From NCBI GenBank assembly GCA_021166725.1, contig JAJPES010000035.1, positions 1-61,932 of the forward strand: a DNA stretch of 61,932 nt, written 5' to 3'. Position 1 is the stretch's first letter, and the number at the start of each line of letters is the position of its first letter. Below, piece after piece: positions 21,156 to 29,518 of this stretch. The stretch is from Burkholderiaceae bacterium (GTDB taxonomy: Bacteria > Pseudomonadota > Gammaproteobacteria > Burkholderiales > Burkholderiaceae_E). The position numbers and the translations under genes were made by a program. The notes under the pieces were generated by a model that saw only the letters and a program-made list of their open reading frames with translations, was not told the origin of the DNA and searched no databases.

Positions 21156-21821
21156 TCACGCTTTCTTGCGCATGGCACGGAGCCCCACGAGCCCCAAACC
21201 GAGCAATGCGAGCGTAGCGGGTGCCGGGGCGGTGCCGTCCGGTGGAACCGGCACGAAAGTGTCGGCCGTGATCGAGACCACATAGCCGTTGGTCGAGCCG
21301 TGATCCTCGAGCAACAGCTGCAGATAGTGCGTTCCGGCTGCAAGGTCGCCGAGTGGGATCTTGTACTCCCCTGCGACGTATGTCCCGGGCCCGCGCGCGC
21401 CGAACTGATACGCGCTGTCGAGCCAGACGAAGATCCCGTTGTCGACGCCGAAACTCGCCACCACGTTCGTCGCGCCGAGCGTGTCGAAGCGATAGATCAC
21501 GCCCACTTCCGTTCCTACCGCCCACGAATTCGGGATCGACGACTCGAAACTCCAGTTGGCGTTCAAGGTTCCAGGATCGGTCAGCCAATTACCCAATGCC
21601 GAACCCGCGGCGGACAAATCGGGAGCGCTGGCAAAAGTGCGCGACGCGTCGTCCGAGACGGGGAAAGGACCCGTCTCGCCACCGTTGGTGCCGTTGAGCG
21701 AGGTGCCGATGCTGTCGTTGTACCAACCCGGGTCGCTGGTTTGAACGAGCGTAACGGCGGAATGCGCTGTGGGAATCGCGACAGCCGAAAAGAAAGCAGC
21801 AACAAAAGCGGCGCGTGTCAT
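21156..21821 (-). CDS. PEP-CTERM sorting-domain secreted protein
   Basis: A 221-residue secreted protein with an N-terminal signal peptide (MTRAAFVAAFF...AHSA, cleavage near residue 25) and a C-terminal PEP-CTERM-like anchor: the APAPATLALLGLG signature and hydrophobic helix are followed by the basic tail RAMRKKA. Such proteins are exported, cut by an exosortase (EpsH/XrtA family) and linked to exopolysaccharide or biofilm matrix. The mature domain of about 165 residues, rich in Gly, Asn and Ser, has no family I recognise. A strong AAGGAGG ribosome site precedes the ATG at 21821. No exosortase or polysaccharide gene is nearby. It is transcribed alone, between tRNA-Asn and the AlkB-like gene. 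Confidence 0.85.
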   Translation of the reverse strand: MTRAAFVAAFFSAVAIPTAHSAVTLVQTSDPGWYNDSIGTSLNGTNGGETGPFPVSDDASRTFASAPDLSAAGSALGNWLTDPGTLNANWSFESSIPNSWAVGTEVGVIYRFDTLGATNVVASFGVDNGIFVWLDSAYQFGARGPGTYVAGEYKIPLGDLAAGTHYLQLLLEDHGSTNGYVVSITADTFVPVPPDGTAPAPATLALLGLGLVGLRAMRKKA

Positions 21822-22010
21822 GGGGGACGCCTCCTTGAAACGGAGCACCGTTCGTGGAACGGCACAGAGCGACGGAGCAAGGCACCAAGGCGAAGCAAGG
21901 TTCGTGCTATTGATCAAAAAGGACCGGAGAATCAATGCGCTCCCTGCCCTTTTCGCTGCCTGCAACGAATCAGACGTTAAGTGCGCCGACACCGGCGCTG
22001 TATCGCGCCG

Positions 22011-22625
22011 TTACAGCGAACGCGATCCTTCTGCCGTCACTCGCGCCTCAGTCGATCTGCGCGCCGTGCCGAAAGTGATCGACCAGCGCGACGACTTCGT
22101 CGGCGCCACGCTGTGCTGCCATTGCCAGCGGGCGACGCCGCGCAGCAGGTAGATCGAACGCGGCGCGAGCGCGAGCCGGATCACGCCGGCGCGCTTCGGT
22201 TGGAACGGCGGATAAGGGCGAAAGCGCATCGTCGCCTCGCTGCCGAGCGAGACGCCCACGACCTCCTCGAAATCTGGCACGTCACGGTGCCAGCCGAGCG
22301 GCGTTTCCGGGGCGTACTCGGCGACCAGCACGTGCACGAGATTCGCAGGTTCGACCCCGAACCAGCGCGCGACGCGCGTGCGTAGCGGATACAGTTCCTC
22401 GACGAGCTCGGCCGACGGTCGAAGGCGGTTCGCGTCGTAGTCGAAGCTGCCGCCGTAGCTGACGACGCGCCGCCGGGCCGTGTATTCCTTGTATCGGGCC
22501 GCCTCGAACGGCAGTCCTCGAACGAGTGCGATCAACGCGCGCTCCTCGTCGAGATCGATGAAATCGCGCTCGTAGCGCAGACCTTCGGGCAGATGCGCAG
22601 GAAGCGGCGAAGGCGCGTCGAACAA
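22011..22625 (-). CDS. AlkB-like 2-oxoglutarate/Fe(II) dioxygenase
   Basis: A protein of about 204 residues with the AlkB double-stranded beta-helix, expected to demethylate nucleic acids (or another substrate) with Fe(II) and 2-oxoglutarate. Metal ligands are His and Asp in GWHRDVPDF and the distal His in WQHSV; RWSITFGTAR supplies the co-substrate arginine. No ATG or GTG lies in frame near the domain. TTG 22625 (before FDAPSPLP) gives typical length; TTG 22694, overlapping the upstream stop as TTGA, would add 23 basic residues and match the coupling seen in this operon. It is the third gene of an operon with an erythromycin-esterase-like gene and a CDF transporter. It lacks the N-terminal HTH domain of adaptive-response Ada-type fusions. 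Confidence 0.85.
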   Translation of the reverse strand: MFDAPSPLPAHLPEGLRYERDFIDLDEERALIALVRGLPFEAARYKEYTARRRVVSYGGSFDYDANRLRPSAELVEELYPLRTRVARWFGVEPANLVHVLVAEYAPETPLGWHRDVPDFEEVVGVSLGSEATMRFRPYPPFQPKRAGVIRLALAPRSIYLLRGVARWQWQHSVAPTKSSRWSITFGTARRSTEARVTAEGSRSL

Positions 22626-22690
22626 CGACCCTGCCGATCCGATTCCACTGCGCGCCCCTCTTCGTATCCGCAGCGCCGAGGCAGCCGCCG

Positions 22691-24061
22691 TCAAACGCCG
22701 CTGGGAAAGGTTTCCGGCACCTCGTCGATGCGCCAGCGCGCACCCGGATCGAGCGGCTCGAGCGCGTGCGTGACATCGAAGTGCAGCACGGCGTCGAACT
22801 GCGCCGGCAAGCGCGCGTGAAAATAGTGGCTCATCCGCTCCGACTCCGGCAGGTAGATAACGCCGATCGCCCGCTCGAGCATCGGCTCGGTGAAGGCCTT
22901 CGCCAAGCGCGGATCGTTCGGATGCAGGGCGAAACGCTCGGGCCCCGTCTCGTGGAAGAGCGCCTCGAAGCTTCCGGCGAGCCCGGGACGAACGCTCCGG
23001 CGCTGCTCGGGTCCACCCCAGTCGGAGGCGGCGGTGACGGTTCCCTGGAAGGTCGTGAAGCCGACGAGCGCACAGCGATGCGCGCCGTAGCGCTCGCGCG
23101 CGAGTTGCCCGACGTTCCATTGTCCTTCGGCGCCCATCTCGGTCGCGCTCGCGTCGCCCAGATGGGAGTTGTGCGCCCACACCGCGATTCGCGGCTCGTG
23201 CCCGAGCCGCTGCGCCAGGTGCGCGTCGAGCGCCTGCAGCGTGTCGACCATGTGCCGGTCGCGCAGGTTCCACGACGACACGCGCCGACCGAACATCGCG
23301 CGGTAGTACTCCTCGGCGTTGCGCACGAGGCGCGCGTTCTGCTCGGCGTCGAACAAGGCATCGCTCTCGTGCCCGTCGCGCTCGATCGCTTCGATCGATC
23401 GTTCGCGCAGTTCGACCAGTTGTCGGACGACCGCCTGTGCGCAGTCGGGCCCGAGTTCGAAGGCGACCGAATAGCCGTAGGCCTGTGCGTCCTCGCGGAA
23501 GTGGTCGAAGCAGGCATAGCGACCGCGCGCCCGCTTCGCCGCCTCGGGGTCGGCTTCGTCGAGGTATGCGAGCACCGCGTCGATCGACGCCGACAGGCTG
23601 TACAGGTCGAGGCCGTAGAAGCCGACACGACGCTCCGGCGATTGCGCATCGTTCCATTGCCGCAGCCAGCCGATGAAATCGCGCACGACCGTGTTGCGCC
23701 ACATCCAGTGCGGAAACCGCCGGAAGCCGCGCAGTGCCTCTTCGGGGCTGGCGTCGCCCGAATCGCCGCGCACGTAACCGTTCACGCGCTGCGCGTCGGG
23801 CCAGTCGGCCTCGACCGCGACGGCGTCCAGCCCGTGATCGACGATCAGGCGCTTCGTGAGCTCGGCGCGCTGTTCGTAGAACTCGCGGGTGCCGTGCGAA
23901 GCCTCGCCGAGCAGCGCAAGGCGTCGCGACGCGAGCAGCGCCAGGAGTTCCTCGTCGTCGGCGGCTTGCTCGCCGATTTCGCGCGAATGCGCGCGCAGCG
24001 CTTCGCGAAGCCGGTTCTCGCGCGCCCTTTCGGCACGTCGTCGTTCGAGAGTCGGAGTCAT
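22691..24061 (-). CDS. Erythromycin esterase-like protein
   Basis: A 456-residue member of the erythromycin esterase (EreA/EreB) superfamily. The conserved segment LLGEASHGTREFYEQR (near residue 40) holds the Glu/His of the active site, and EADWPDAQRVNGYVRG, NDAQSPERRVGFYGLDLYSL and WAHNSHLGDA are all family landmarks. Members from environmental bacteria mostly have unknown substrates; resistance to macrolides should not be assumed. The start ATG overlaps the CDF gene stop by four bases (ATGA), so the two are coupled. The AlkB-like gene follows. Confidence 0.85.
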   Translation of the reverse strand: MTPTLERRRAERARENRLREALRAHSREIGEQAADDEELLALLASRRLALLGEASHGTREFYEQRAELTKRLIVDHGLDAVAVEADWPDAQRVNGYVRGDSGDASPEEALRGFRRFPHWMWRNTVVRDFIGWLRQWNDAQSPERRVGFYGLDLYSLSASIDAVLAYLDEADPEAAKRARGRYACFDHFREDAQAYGYSVAFELGPDCAQAVVRQLVELRERSIEAIERDGHESDALFDAEQNARLVRNAEEYYRAMFGRRVSSWNLRDRHMVDTLQALDAHLAQRLGHEPRIAVWAHNSHLGDASATEMGAEGQWNVGQLARERYGAHRCALVGFTTFQGTVTAASDWGGPEQRRSVRPGLAGSFEALFHETGPERFALHPNDPRLAKAFTEPMLERAIGVIYLPESERMSHYFHARLPAQFDAVLHFDVTHALEPLDPGARWRIDEVPETFPSGV

Positions 24062-25053
24062 CGCTGCCGTCCCATCGCTTGCATCGGCGAAAGCTCGATC
24101 GCGCTCTGCGCATCGGCGGATTCCGTCGCCTCTTCCGGCGTTTGCGCATCGTCCGGGGTGATGTCGACGAACACGTGTCGCATGCGCGGGAAGCGTGCGC
24201 GTATCGTCCGCGAGATTCGCTCGAAGGTTTCGTGCGTGTCGAACTCGCCGGGTCGTCCGTGGCGCAGTTCGAGCTCGAGCACGAGCATGACTTCCTCGGG
24301 ACCGAGGTACATCGTCAGCAGCCGGCACACCCGCTCGACCTGCGGCTCGGCGCCCACGATGCGCCGGATCTCGTCGAGCGTCTTGCGATCGGCACCCTCG
24401 CCGACCAGCAAGCCCTTGCTCTCGTAGACCATCAGCAGCGCGACGAGGCACAAAAGCACGCCGATCGCCACCGACGCGGCGCCGTCGATCCACGGTCGGT
24501 CCAGCCGGACAGCGAGCGTGATGCCGATGAAGGCGAAAACCAGGCCGAGCAGCGCCGCCGAATCCTCGAGCAGCACGGTGAAGCTGGTCGGGTCCTTCGT
24601 CTTGCGGATCGTCTCGACGAAGCCGCGTCCGCGCTGCTCGACGCGAAACGCCTTCAGCCCGTAATACCAGGACACGCTCTCGAACACCGCAGCGACGGCA
24701 AGCACGCCGTAGCTCCATGCGAGATCACCCGGCGGCTCGCCGCCGCGGATGTGCGCAATGCCGGAGACGATCGACATTCCGCCGCCAAGCGCAAAAACGA
24801 GCACGCCGACGATCAGCGCCCAGAAATACAGTTCGTGCCCATAGCCGAACGGGTGCTCGGCATCGGGCGGACGGTGGCTACGCTTGATTCCGTAGAGCAT
24901 CAGCCCGCCGTTACCGGTATCGACCAGCGAGTGGATCGCCTCGGAGAGCATCGCCGCGCTGCCGGAGAATCCGGCGGCGACGAACTTGGCCACGGCGATC
25001 GCCAGGTTCCCGATGATCGCCGCGACGACGGCAGTTTTCGACTCCTGCGCCAT
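24058..25053 (-). CDS. Cation diffusion facilitator family transporter
   Basis: A 331-residue inner-membrane metal/proton antiporter of the CDF family (substrates usually Zn, Co, Cd, Fe or Mn). It has six helices and the metal-site pattern SEAIHSLVDTGN in helix 2; the partner site in helix 5 reads LLEDSAALLG rather than the usual HxxxD, as in one subgroup of CDF proteins whose metal is not well defined. A cytosolic C-terminal ferredoxin-like dimerisation domain follows (about 210-300). It is first in the operon with the erythromycin-esterase-like and AlkB-like genes and diverges from a GT9 glycosyltransferase with 142 bp between starts. Confidence 0.88.
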   Translation of the reverse strand: MAQESKTAVVAAIIGNLAIAVAKFVAAGFSGSAAMLSEAIHSLVDTGNGGLMLYGIKRSHRPPDAEHPFGYGHELYFWALIVGVLVFALGGGMSIVSGIAHIRGGEPPGDLAWSYGVLAVAAVFESVSWYYGLKAFRVEQRGRGFVETIRKTKDPTSFTVLLEDSAALLGLVFAFIGITLAVRLDRPWIDGAASVAIGVLLCLVALLMVYESKGLLVGEGADRKTLDEIRRIVGAEPQVERVCRLLTMYLGPEEVMLVLELELRHGRPGEFDTHETFERISRTIRARFPRMRHVFVDITPDDAQTPEEATESADAQSAIELSPMQAMGRQR

Positions 25054-25195
25054 CGATGTCTCCCGCAACCCGCGTGCCCTCGCTGCCGAGCCGGGCGTCG
25101 GCCGTCGCCCGTTCGCGCCGCAGTTCCCCCTGTGGGCGAGCGCCGAGTCGGGTTGCCCCTATGATCGTTCGACAACGCCCTCCGACGAGGAGCCC

Positions 25196-26305
25196 TTGCC
25201 GCCGCCAGCCGATCCGTCGCACAAGCGCGTGGAGCGCGTCGAGCGAATCGCCGTCCTGCGCCCGAGTGCGATCGGCGACTTCGTCTTCGCGCTGCCGGCG
25301 CTTGCCGCGTTGCGTGCCGCCTACCCGCAGGCGCACATCGTCTACCTCGGCCGTCGCTGGCACCGTGAGTTCCTGGAAGACCGACCGGGTCCGGTCGACG
25401 AAACGCTCGAGGTGCCGCCGATCCCCGGCGTCGGAGCCCCGCTCGACTTGGTCGGCAACGCGACGCTCATAGATGCCTTCGTCGAGACCCTGCGCGAGCG
25501 GCGCTTCGATCTCGCCCTGCAGTGGTACGGCGGAGGCGGATACGCGAACCCCTTCCTGCAGCGACTCGGCGCGCGGTGCACCGCGGGGCTGCGCGCCGAG
25601 GGCGCGGCACCGCTGGACCGCTGGCTGGCCTACGAGCAATGGCGCAACGAGCGATTGCGATTGCTCGAGGCGGCGCTGCTGGTCGGCGCGGCGCCGACCG
25701 AACTCGCGTCCCGCCTGACGGTGACCGCGCGCGACCGCGAGCAGTTGCGACGGCACTGGCAGCCGCCCGGCGCGCCGATCGCCGTGCTGCAGCCCGGGGC
25801 CACCGACCCGCGCCGACGCTGGCCGGCCGAGCGCTTCGCAGCAATCGGCGACGCGCTGGCCGACGCCGGCGCGAGCGTTGCCGTCAACGGCAGTGCCGAC
25901 GAGCGAGCGCTGGTCGCGCAAGTGACCGACGCGATGCGCGCGCCGGCGACGAACCTTTGCGATCTGCCATTGGGCGCGCTAGTCGCACTGCTCGAATGCG
26001 CTCGCGTGCTCGTGTCGAACGATACTGGGCCACTGCACCTGGCCGATGCGCTGGGAACGCCCAGCGTGGGCATCTACTGGCTGCCGAACCTGCTCGCCGC
26101 GCAGCCGCTCGTCGCAGACGCGCATCGCTTCGCATTCTCGATGCAGACCGACTGCCCCGTCTGCGGCCTGCCCAACGTGCGCGTGCGATGCGCGCACGAA
26201 ACGAGCTACGTGGACCGGGTGAGCGTGGACGAGGTGCGCGCGCTCGCGCTCGAGCGCTTCAACTGCGCTCGCCCCGCATCGGGGCGAGCGCCTGCGCCCA
26301 CTTGA
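25196..26305 (+). CDS. Glycosyltransferase family 9 (heptosyltransferase-like)
   Basis: A 369-residue GT-B fold enzyme of family GT9, which includes ADP-heptose:LPS heptosyltransferases. Landmarks are the N-terminal IAVLRPSAIGDFVFALPAL, the donor-site segment VLQPGATDPRRRWPAERFA, and VSNDTGPLHLADALGTPSVGIYW near the C-terminus. The predicted job is adding a sugar to the LPS core at the cytosolic face. The TTG start at 25196 follows a GAGGAG ribosome site; an upstream ATG in frame would add a low-quality extension. A TATGAT hexamer at 25160 could be its -10 element. Its 3' end overlaps the convergent FMN reductase gene by 47 bp. The exact acceptor is unknown. Confidence 0.85.
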   Translation: MPPPADPSHKRVERVERIAVLRPSAIGDFVFALPALAALRAAYPQAHIVYLGRRWHREFLEDRPGPVDETLEVPPIPGVGAPLDLVGNATLIDAFVETLRERRFDLALQWYGGGGYANPFLQRLGARCTAGLRAEGAAPLDRWLAYEQWRNERLRLLEAALLVGAAPTELASRLTVTARDREQLRRHWQPPGAPIAVLQPGATDPRRRWPAERFAAIGDALADAGASVAVNGSADERALVAQVTDAMRAPATNLCDLPLGALVALLECARVLVSNDTGPLHLADALGTPSVGIYWLPNLLAAQPLVADAHRFAFSMQTDCPVCGLPNVRVRCAHETSYVDRVSVDEVRALALERFNCARPASGRAPAPT

Positions 26306-26831
26306 ACAGCTCCTCGAGCAGCGCAACGGCGGCCTGGTCGATGGCCTGCGCCGGCTGCAGCCGGCCATTGTCCACGTGGCGCGCCACGTAGGGAATCATC
26401 ACGCCTTCCACCATCGGCATCATCTTCAGCGTCGTCGCCTGCAGCTTCGCCTGCTGCGCGGCGCGCAGCCCGCCGGAGATGCCGCCGTAACTGACGAATC
26501 CGCAAGGCTTGTAGTTCCACTCGCGATAGACGAAGTCGAGCGCATTGACGAACGACGGCGGCGGCGAGTAGTTGTACTCGGGCAGCACGAAGACGTACGC
26601 ATCGGCGCTCGCCACGCTGGCCGCCCAGCGCTTCGTATGTTCGTGCTCGTAGCGCTGCTGCGTCGGATGGTGCGGCTCGTCGTAGACGGGAAGCGCGAAG
26701 TCGGCGAGGTCGACGAGTTGCGCGTCGAAACGGGCATGGCGCTGCGCACGCTCGTGAAACCATTGCGCGACGGCGGGGCCGATGCGTCCGGGACGGGTGC
26801 TGCAGATGATGGTGTGGAGCTTCATTGTCAT
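26259..26831 (-). CDS. NADPH-dependent FMN reductase family protein
   Basis: A 190-residue flavodoxin-fold oxidoreductase of the NADPH-dependent FMN reductase/azoreductase group. The FMN phosphate loop STRPGRIGPAVAQWF lies near residues 11-25, LPEYNYSPPPSF holds the isoalloxazine contact, and YGGISGGLRAAQQ completes the site. It probably reduces quinones, azo dyes or other electrophiles, or FMN itself. The start is ATG 26831 or 26825. Its 3' end overlaps the convergent glycosyltransferase. The upstream neighbour on the same strand is the DHH phosphoesterase, 69 bp away. Confidence 0.88.
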   Translation of the reverse strand: MTMKLHTIICSTRPGRIGPAVAQWFHERAQRHARFDAQLVDLADFALPVYDEPHHPTQQRYEHEHTKRWAASVASADAYVFVLPEYNYSPPPSFVNALDFVYREWNYKPCGFVSYGGISGGLRAAQQAKLQATTLKMMPMVEGVMIPYVARHVDNGRLQPAQAIDQAAVALLEELFKWAQALAPMRGERS

Positions 26832-26900
26832 CGGGCAGTCCTCAGCAAAGCACGTGCGCGGGGGCAGAGGTCGCGCCCTGAGCAGGAACCGCAGGGCGCA

Positions 26901-27896
26901 TCAGGCGCCTGCCTTTCCCCACTCCATCCGTGCAAAGGCCTGCACGAAGCGGTCGAGATCGTCCACCGAAAGGCGATCGATGCCTCCCGCCGCCCTGCGC
27001 CCGCTGCCGCCGAAGCGCGCACACAATTCGCCTGCGCCCGAGGGCGCATCGAGCGGCGCACGCACGCTTGCGACGAGCGAACCGTCTTCACGGCGGCGAA
27101 GCACGGCATTCGCGCGCGCCGGCGCGGCGATTGCCCAGGCATTCGCGGCGCTGCCGATCACCCGCCGGCTCCATGAGGCGTCGGGCAGCACGTGGACACT
27201 GCCCGTCGGGCCGCTCCAGTACGCAGGGACGCGCAGCGCGAGCGCGAGGTCGGCGGCACGCAATGCCACCAGTTCGGCGGCGATCGGTTCGTCATCGGCG
27301 AAGCGCAGCGGGTCCGGATAGCGAACGAGTCGCCGATACAGTTGAGCCGGAGCAATACGCACGTCCGACTCGCGCTCGCCGTAGGCGTTGTAGTTGATCG
27401 CTTCGCCCAGTTGCTGCAGCCGCTCGCGACCCGTGGCACCGATGCCTGCCTCGCCGGCCAGTCGATCGCCGAGCGCCTGCAGGTTGTCGCCGTAGGCGCC
27501 CACCGCCGCCCAGGCCCGAAACGCGCCGCCGAGATAGCGATCGACGATTGCGCTGGTGCACACGCCCGCGGACTGCTCGATGTGCGCATCGAGCCGAGGG
27601 TGCCGCGGGATTTCGGACACCGCGTGATGATCGAAATAGCGCACGCGCGCGCCGCGCTCCAGCAGGCGCAACAGCGCGTCGTGGTTGCGCTGCATCGACA
27701 GGTCGAGCACGAGCACTTCGTCGCCGCCGCCTGCATCGACCCGGTCGAGCAATGCGATCTCGCGCTTGAGCCCCGTCACGAGCGTCGAGGGCGCGGGCTC
27801 GTGCAGGCGCCACTGCACGAGCGCACACAAGCCGTCAGCGTCGCCGTTGCACACGTCGAAAAAGCGCACGTCTGTTGCCTGCGCCGGATCGTTCAT
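26901..27896 (-). CDS. DHH superfamily phosphoesterase, variant DHHA1 motif
   Basis: A 331-residue protein with the DHH phosphoesterase layout: motif I as NGDADGLCA (residues 17-25), a metal-site VLDLS near 63-67, and the DHH motif at 89-91 in YFDHHAVS. The C-terminal DHHA1-like domain ends in GGSGRRAAGG (296-305), where the usual substrate-binding GGGH/GGH His is replaced by Arg. Related proteins cleave short oligoribonucleotides, cyclic dinucleotides, pAp or polyphosphate; none can be chosen from sequence. Its ATG overlaps the stop of the upstream kinase-like gene by four bases, so the two proteins probably work together. Confidence 0.8.
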   Translation of the reverse strand: MNDPAQATDVRFFDVCNGDADGLCALVQWRLHEPAPSTLVTGLKREIALLDRVDAGGGDEVLVLDLSMQRNHDALLRLLERGARVRYFDHHAVSEIPRHPRLDAHIEQSAGVCTSAIVDRYLGGAFRAWAAVGAYGDNLQALGDRLAGEAGIGATGRERLQQLGEAINYNAYGERESDVRIAPAQLYRRLVRYPDPLRFADDEPIAAELVALRAADLALALRVPAYWSGPTGSVHVLPDASWSRRVIGSAANAWAIAAPARANAVLRRREDGSLVASVRAPLDAPSGAGELCARFGGSGRRAAGGIDRLSVDDLDRFVQAFARMEWGKAGA

Positions 27897-29458
27897 GCCG
27901 TGGCGCCACGCCAGGCACGCGCAATGGACGCGACGTCGAGCGGTCCGCGCGACGTATCGACGACGATCGCATTCGCTTGTTCGTTGCCGAGCAACGGCTC
28001 ACGACCGGCGAGTTGGCGCTCGAGCACGCGTAGATCTGCCTCGGATGGATCGGCACCGCGCGCAAGCCGCGCCTCGATGCGCTCGCGCAGCACGCTCTCC
28101 ACGGCCTCGCAGGCGAGGATCGAGAACGGCACGTCGAGTCGCTCGGCGAGCTCACGAAAGCGCTCGCGATCGGCCGCGCGCAGGAAGGTCGCGTCGACGA
28201 TCGTCGGCCAGCCGGCCTGCAGCGAGATCTCGGCGAGATCGTGCAGGCGGTCGTAGGTCCGCGTGGATGCGTCGGCCGCATAAATGCCCGCATCGAGCGA
28301 CGAATTCGAGCGCGCGAGCGCGCCGACGCCGTGCAGACGCTTGCGCTCGAGATCGGAGCGGATGCGGATCGCGCCGCATCGCTCGAGCAGGCGGGCTGCC
28401 GCGTAGCTCTTGCCGGAACCCGACACGCCGTTCGTGATCAGCAGCCGCGGCTGGCGCGACTCGAGCAGTTGCGATGCGAGCCCCGCGTAGCGCGGGCCGC
28501 TCGACACATCGCCGCGCTGTCGGCCGCGGATCGATGCAACGAGTTCGCGCACGACGGCGCGGTAGGCGAGGTAGTAGCGCAGCACCACCAGGCCTTCGTA
28601 GTCGCCGAGGGCGCCGAGCCATGCATCGAGGAAGCGGAACGCGAGATCGGCGCGCTCGTGCGCGAGCAGGTCCATCGCGAGGAACGCAGCGTCGTTCTGC
28701 ACGTCGATCCAGCGCAGTCCGGGATCGAACTCGATGCAGTCGAAGGCGGTGACCTGTGCGTCGAGCACGACGACATTGGCCAGATGCAGGTCGCCGTGTC
28801 CTTCGCGAATCCATCCCTGCCGCTTGCGCGCTTCGAAGACGCGCGCGAGCCGCGATGCCTTCGCCTCGAAACGCTCGCGCATCGCGGCCACCCACGCGGA
28901 GGACGAGCTGGCCGCTGCCGCGATGCCGTCGAGCGCAAGCGCCGTATCGGCGCGCACGCGTTCGGCGCTGCCCCATGGCGAAAGCGCATCTGCCGATGGC
29001 GCTTCGAGCTGGAACGCGGCGAGTCGCAGCGCGAAACGCTCGACCGCTTCCGCATCGAGCGTTCCGGCAGCGAGCCGCTCGGAGAAAAGCGCCCCCGATG
29101 CGAACTGGCGCATGCGAACGGCGTACTCGATGGCCGCGCCCTGCCCGTCGAAGCGCGGCGCATGCGGCTCGCCGCGGATCGGCGCGACGTCCAGGTACAG
29201 TTCGGGCGCCAGCCGGCGGTTCAGCCGCAACTCCGCCTCGCAGCATTCGCGCCGCACGTCGAGGTGTGAGAAGTCGAGGAAACCGAGCGTCACGGGCTTC
29301 TTGATCTTCCATGCGTGCTCGCCGTCGAGCAGCACCCAGGACACGTGCGTCTCGACGAGCGCCACCGGACGTCCGACCGCCGCCGCGAGGTGCGCTCGCA
29401 GCGCGTCGATGCGCACGCCCCCTTCGACGGTTCCGCGACGATCGGATTCGGCATTCAT
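27893..29458 (-). CDS. Bifunctional aminoglycoside-phosphotransferase-like/AAA P-loop kinase
   Basis: A 521-residue two-domain protein. Residues 1-330 resemble the APH/kinase-like fold ([14 protein letters not shown]-terminally, the catalytic loop [11 protein letters not shown], then FDCIEFDP as the metal-binding Asp). Residues 338-521 form a P-loop kinase domain with Walker A GVSGSGKS (344-351) and the lid-side Arg-rich helix [10 protein letters not shown], as in the COG2187/COG0645 fusions found in many proteobacteria. The substrate is unknown; these are not proven drug-resistance enzymes. It diverges from serC with 60 bp between starts and is coupled (ATGA) to the downstream DHH phosphoesterase. 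Confidence 0.85.
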   Translation of the reverse strand: MNAESDRRGTVEGGVRIDALRAHLAAAVGRPVALVETHVSWVLLDGEHAWKIKKPVTLGFLDFSHLDVRRECCEAELRLNRRLAPELYLDVAPIRGEPHAPRFDGQGAAIEYAVRMRQFASGALFSERLAAGTLDAEAVERFALRLAAFQLEAPSADALSPWGSAERVRADTALALDGIAAAASSSSAWVAAMRERFEAKASRLARVFEARKRQGWIREGHGDLHLANVVVLDAQVTAFDCIEFDPGLRWIDVQNDAAFLAMDLLAHERADLAFRFLDAWLGALGDYEGLVVLRYYLAYRAVVRELVASIRGRQRGDVSSGPRYAGLASQLLESRQPRLLITNGVSGSGKSYAAARLLERCGAIRIRSDLERKRLHGVGALARSNSSLDAGIYAADASTRTYDRLHDLAEISLQAGWPTIVDATFLRAADRERFRELAERLDVPFSILACEAVESVLRERIEARLARGADPSEADLRVLERQLAGREPLLGNEQANAIVVDTSRGPLDVASIARAWRGATA

Positions 29459-29487
29459 CGCGCCAAGATACCCCGAAAACGGCGCGC

Positions 29488-29493
29488 TAGAAT
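29488..29493 (+). promoter_or_regulatory. Putative -10 element of serC-serA
   Basis: TAGAAT lies 25 bp before the serC ATG in the 60-bp gap to the divergent kinase gene. The -35 hexamer is weak. Confidence 0.4.
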
Positions 29494-29518
29494 CCGCCTT
29501 TCGCCACCGGGGAAGACG

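Noticed and set aside
21822..22010. Sigma-54 promoter upstream of the PEP-CTERM gene
   Set aside because: A TGGTGC and a TTGC-like segment occur, but without the required five-base spacing.
22691..24061. Macrolide resistance gene
   Set aside because: The protein is in the erythromycin esterase superfamily, but most chromosomal members have unknown substrates, and the context shows no resistance cassette or mobile element.
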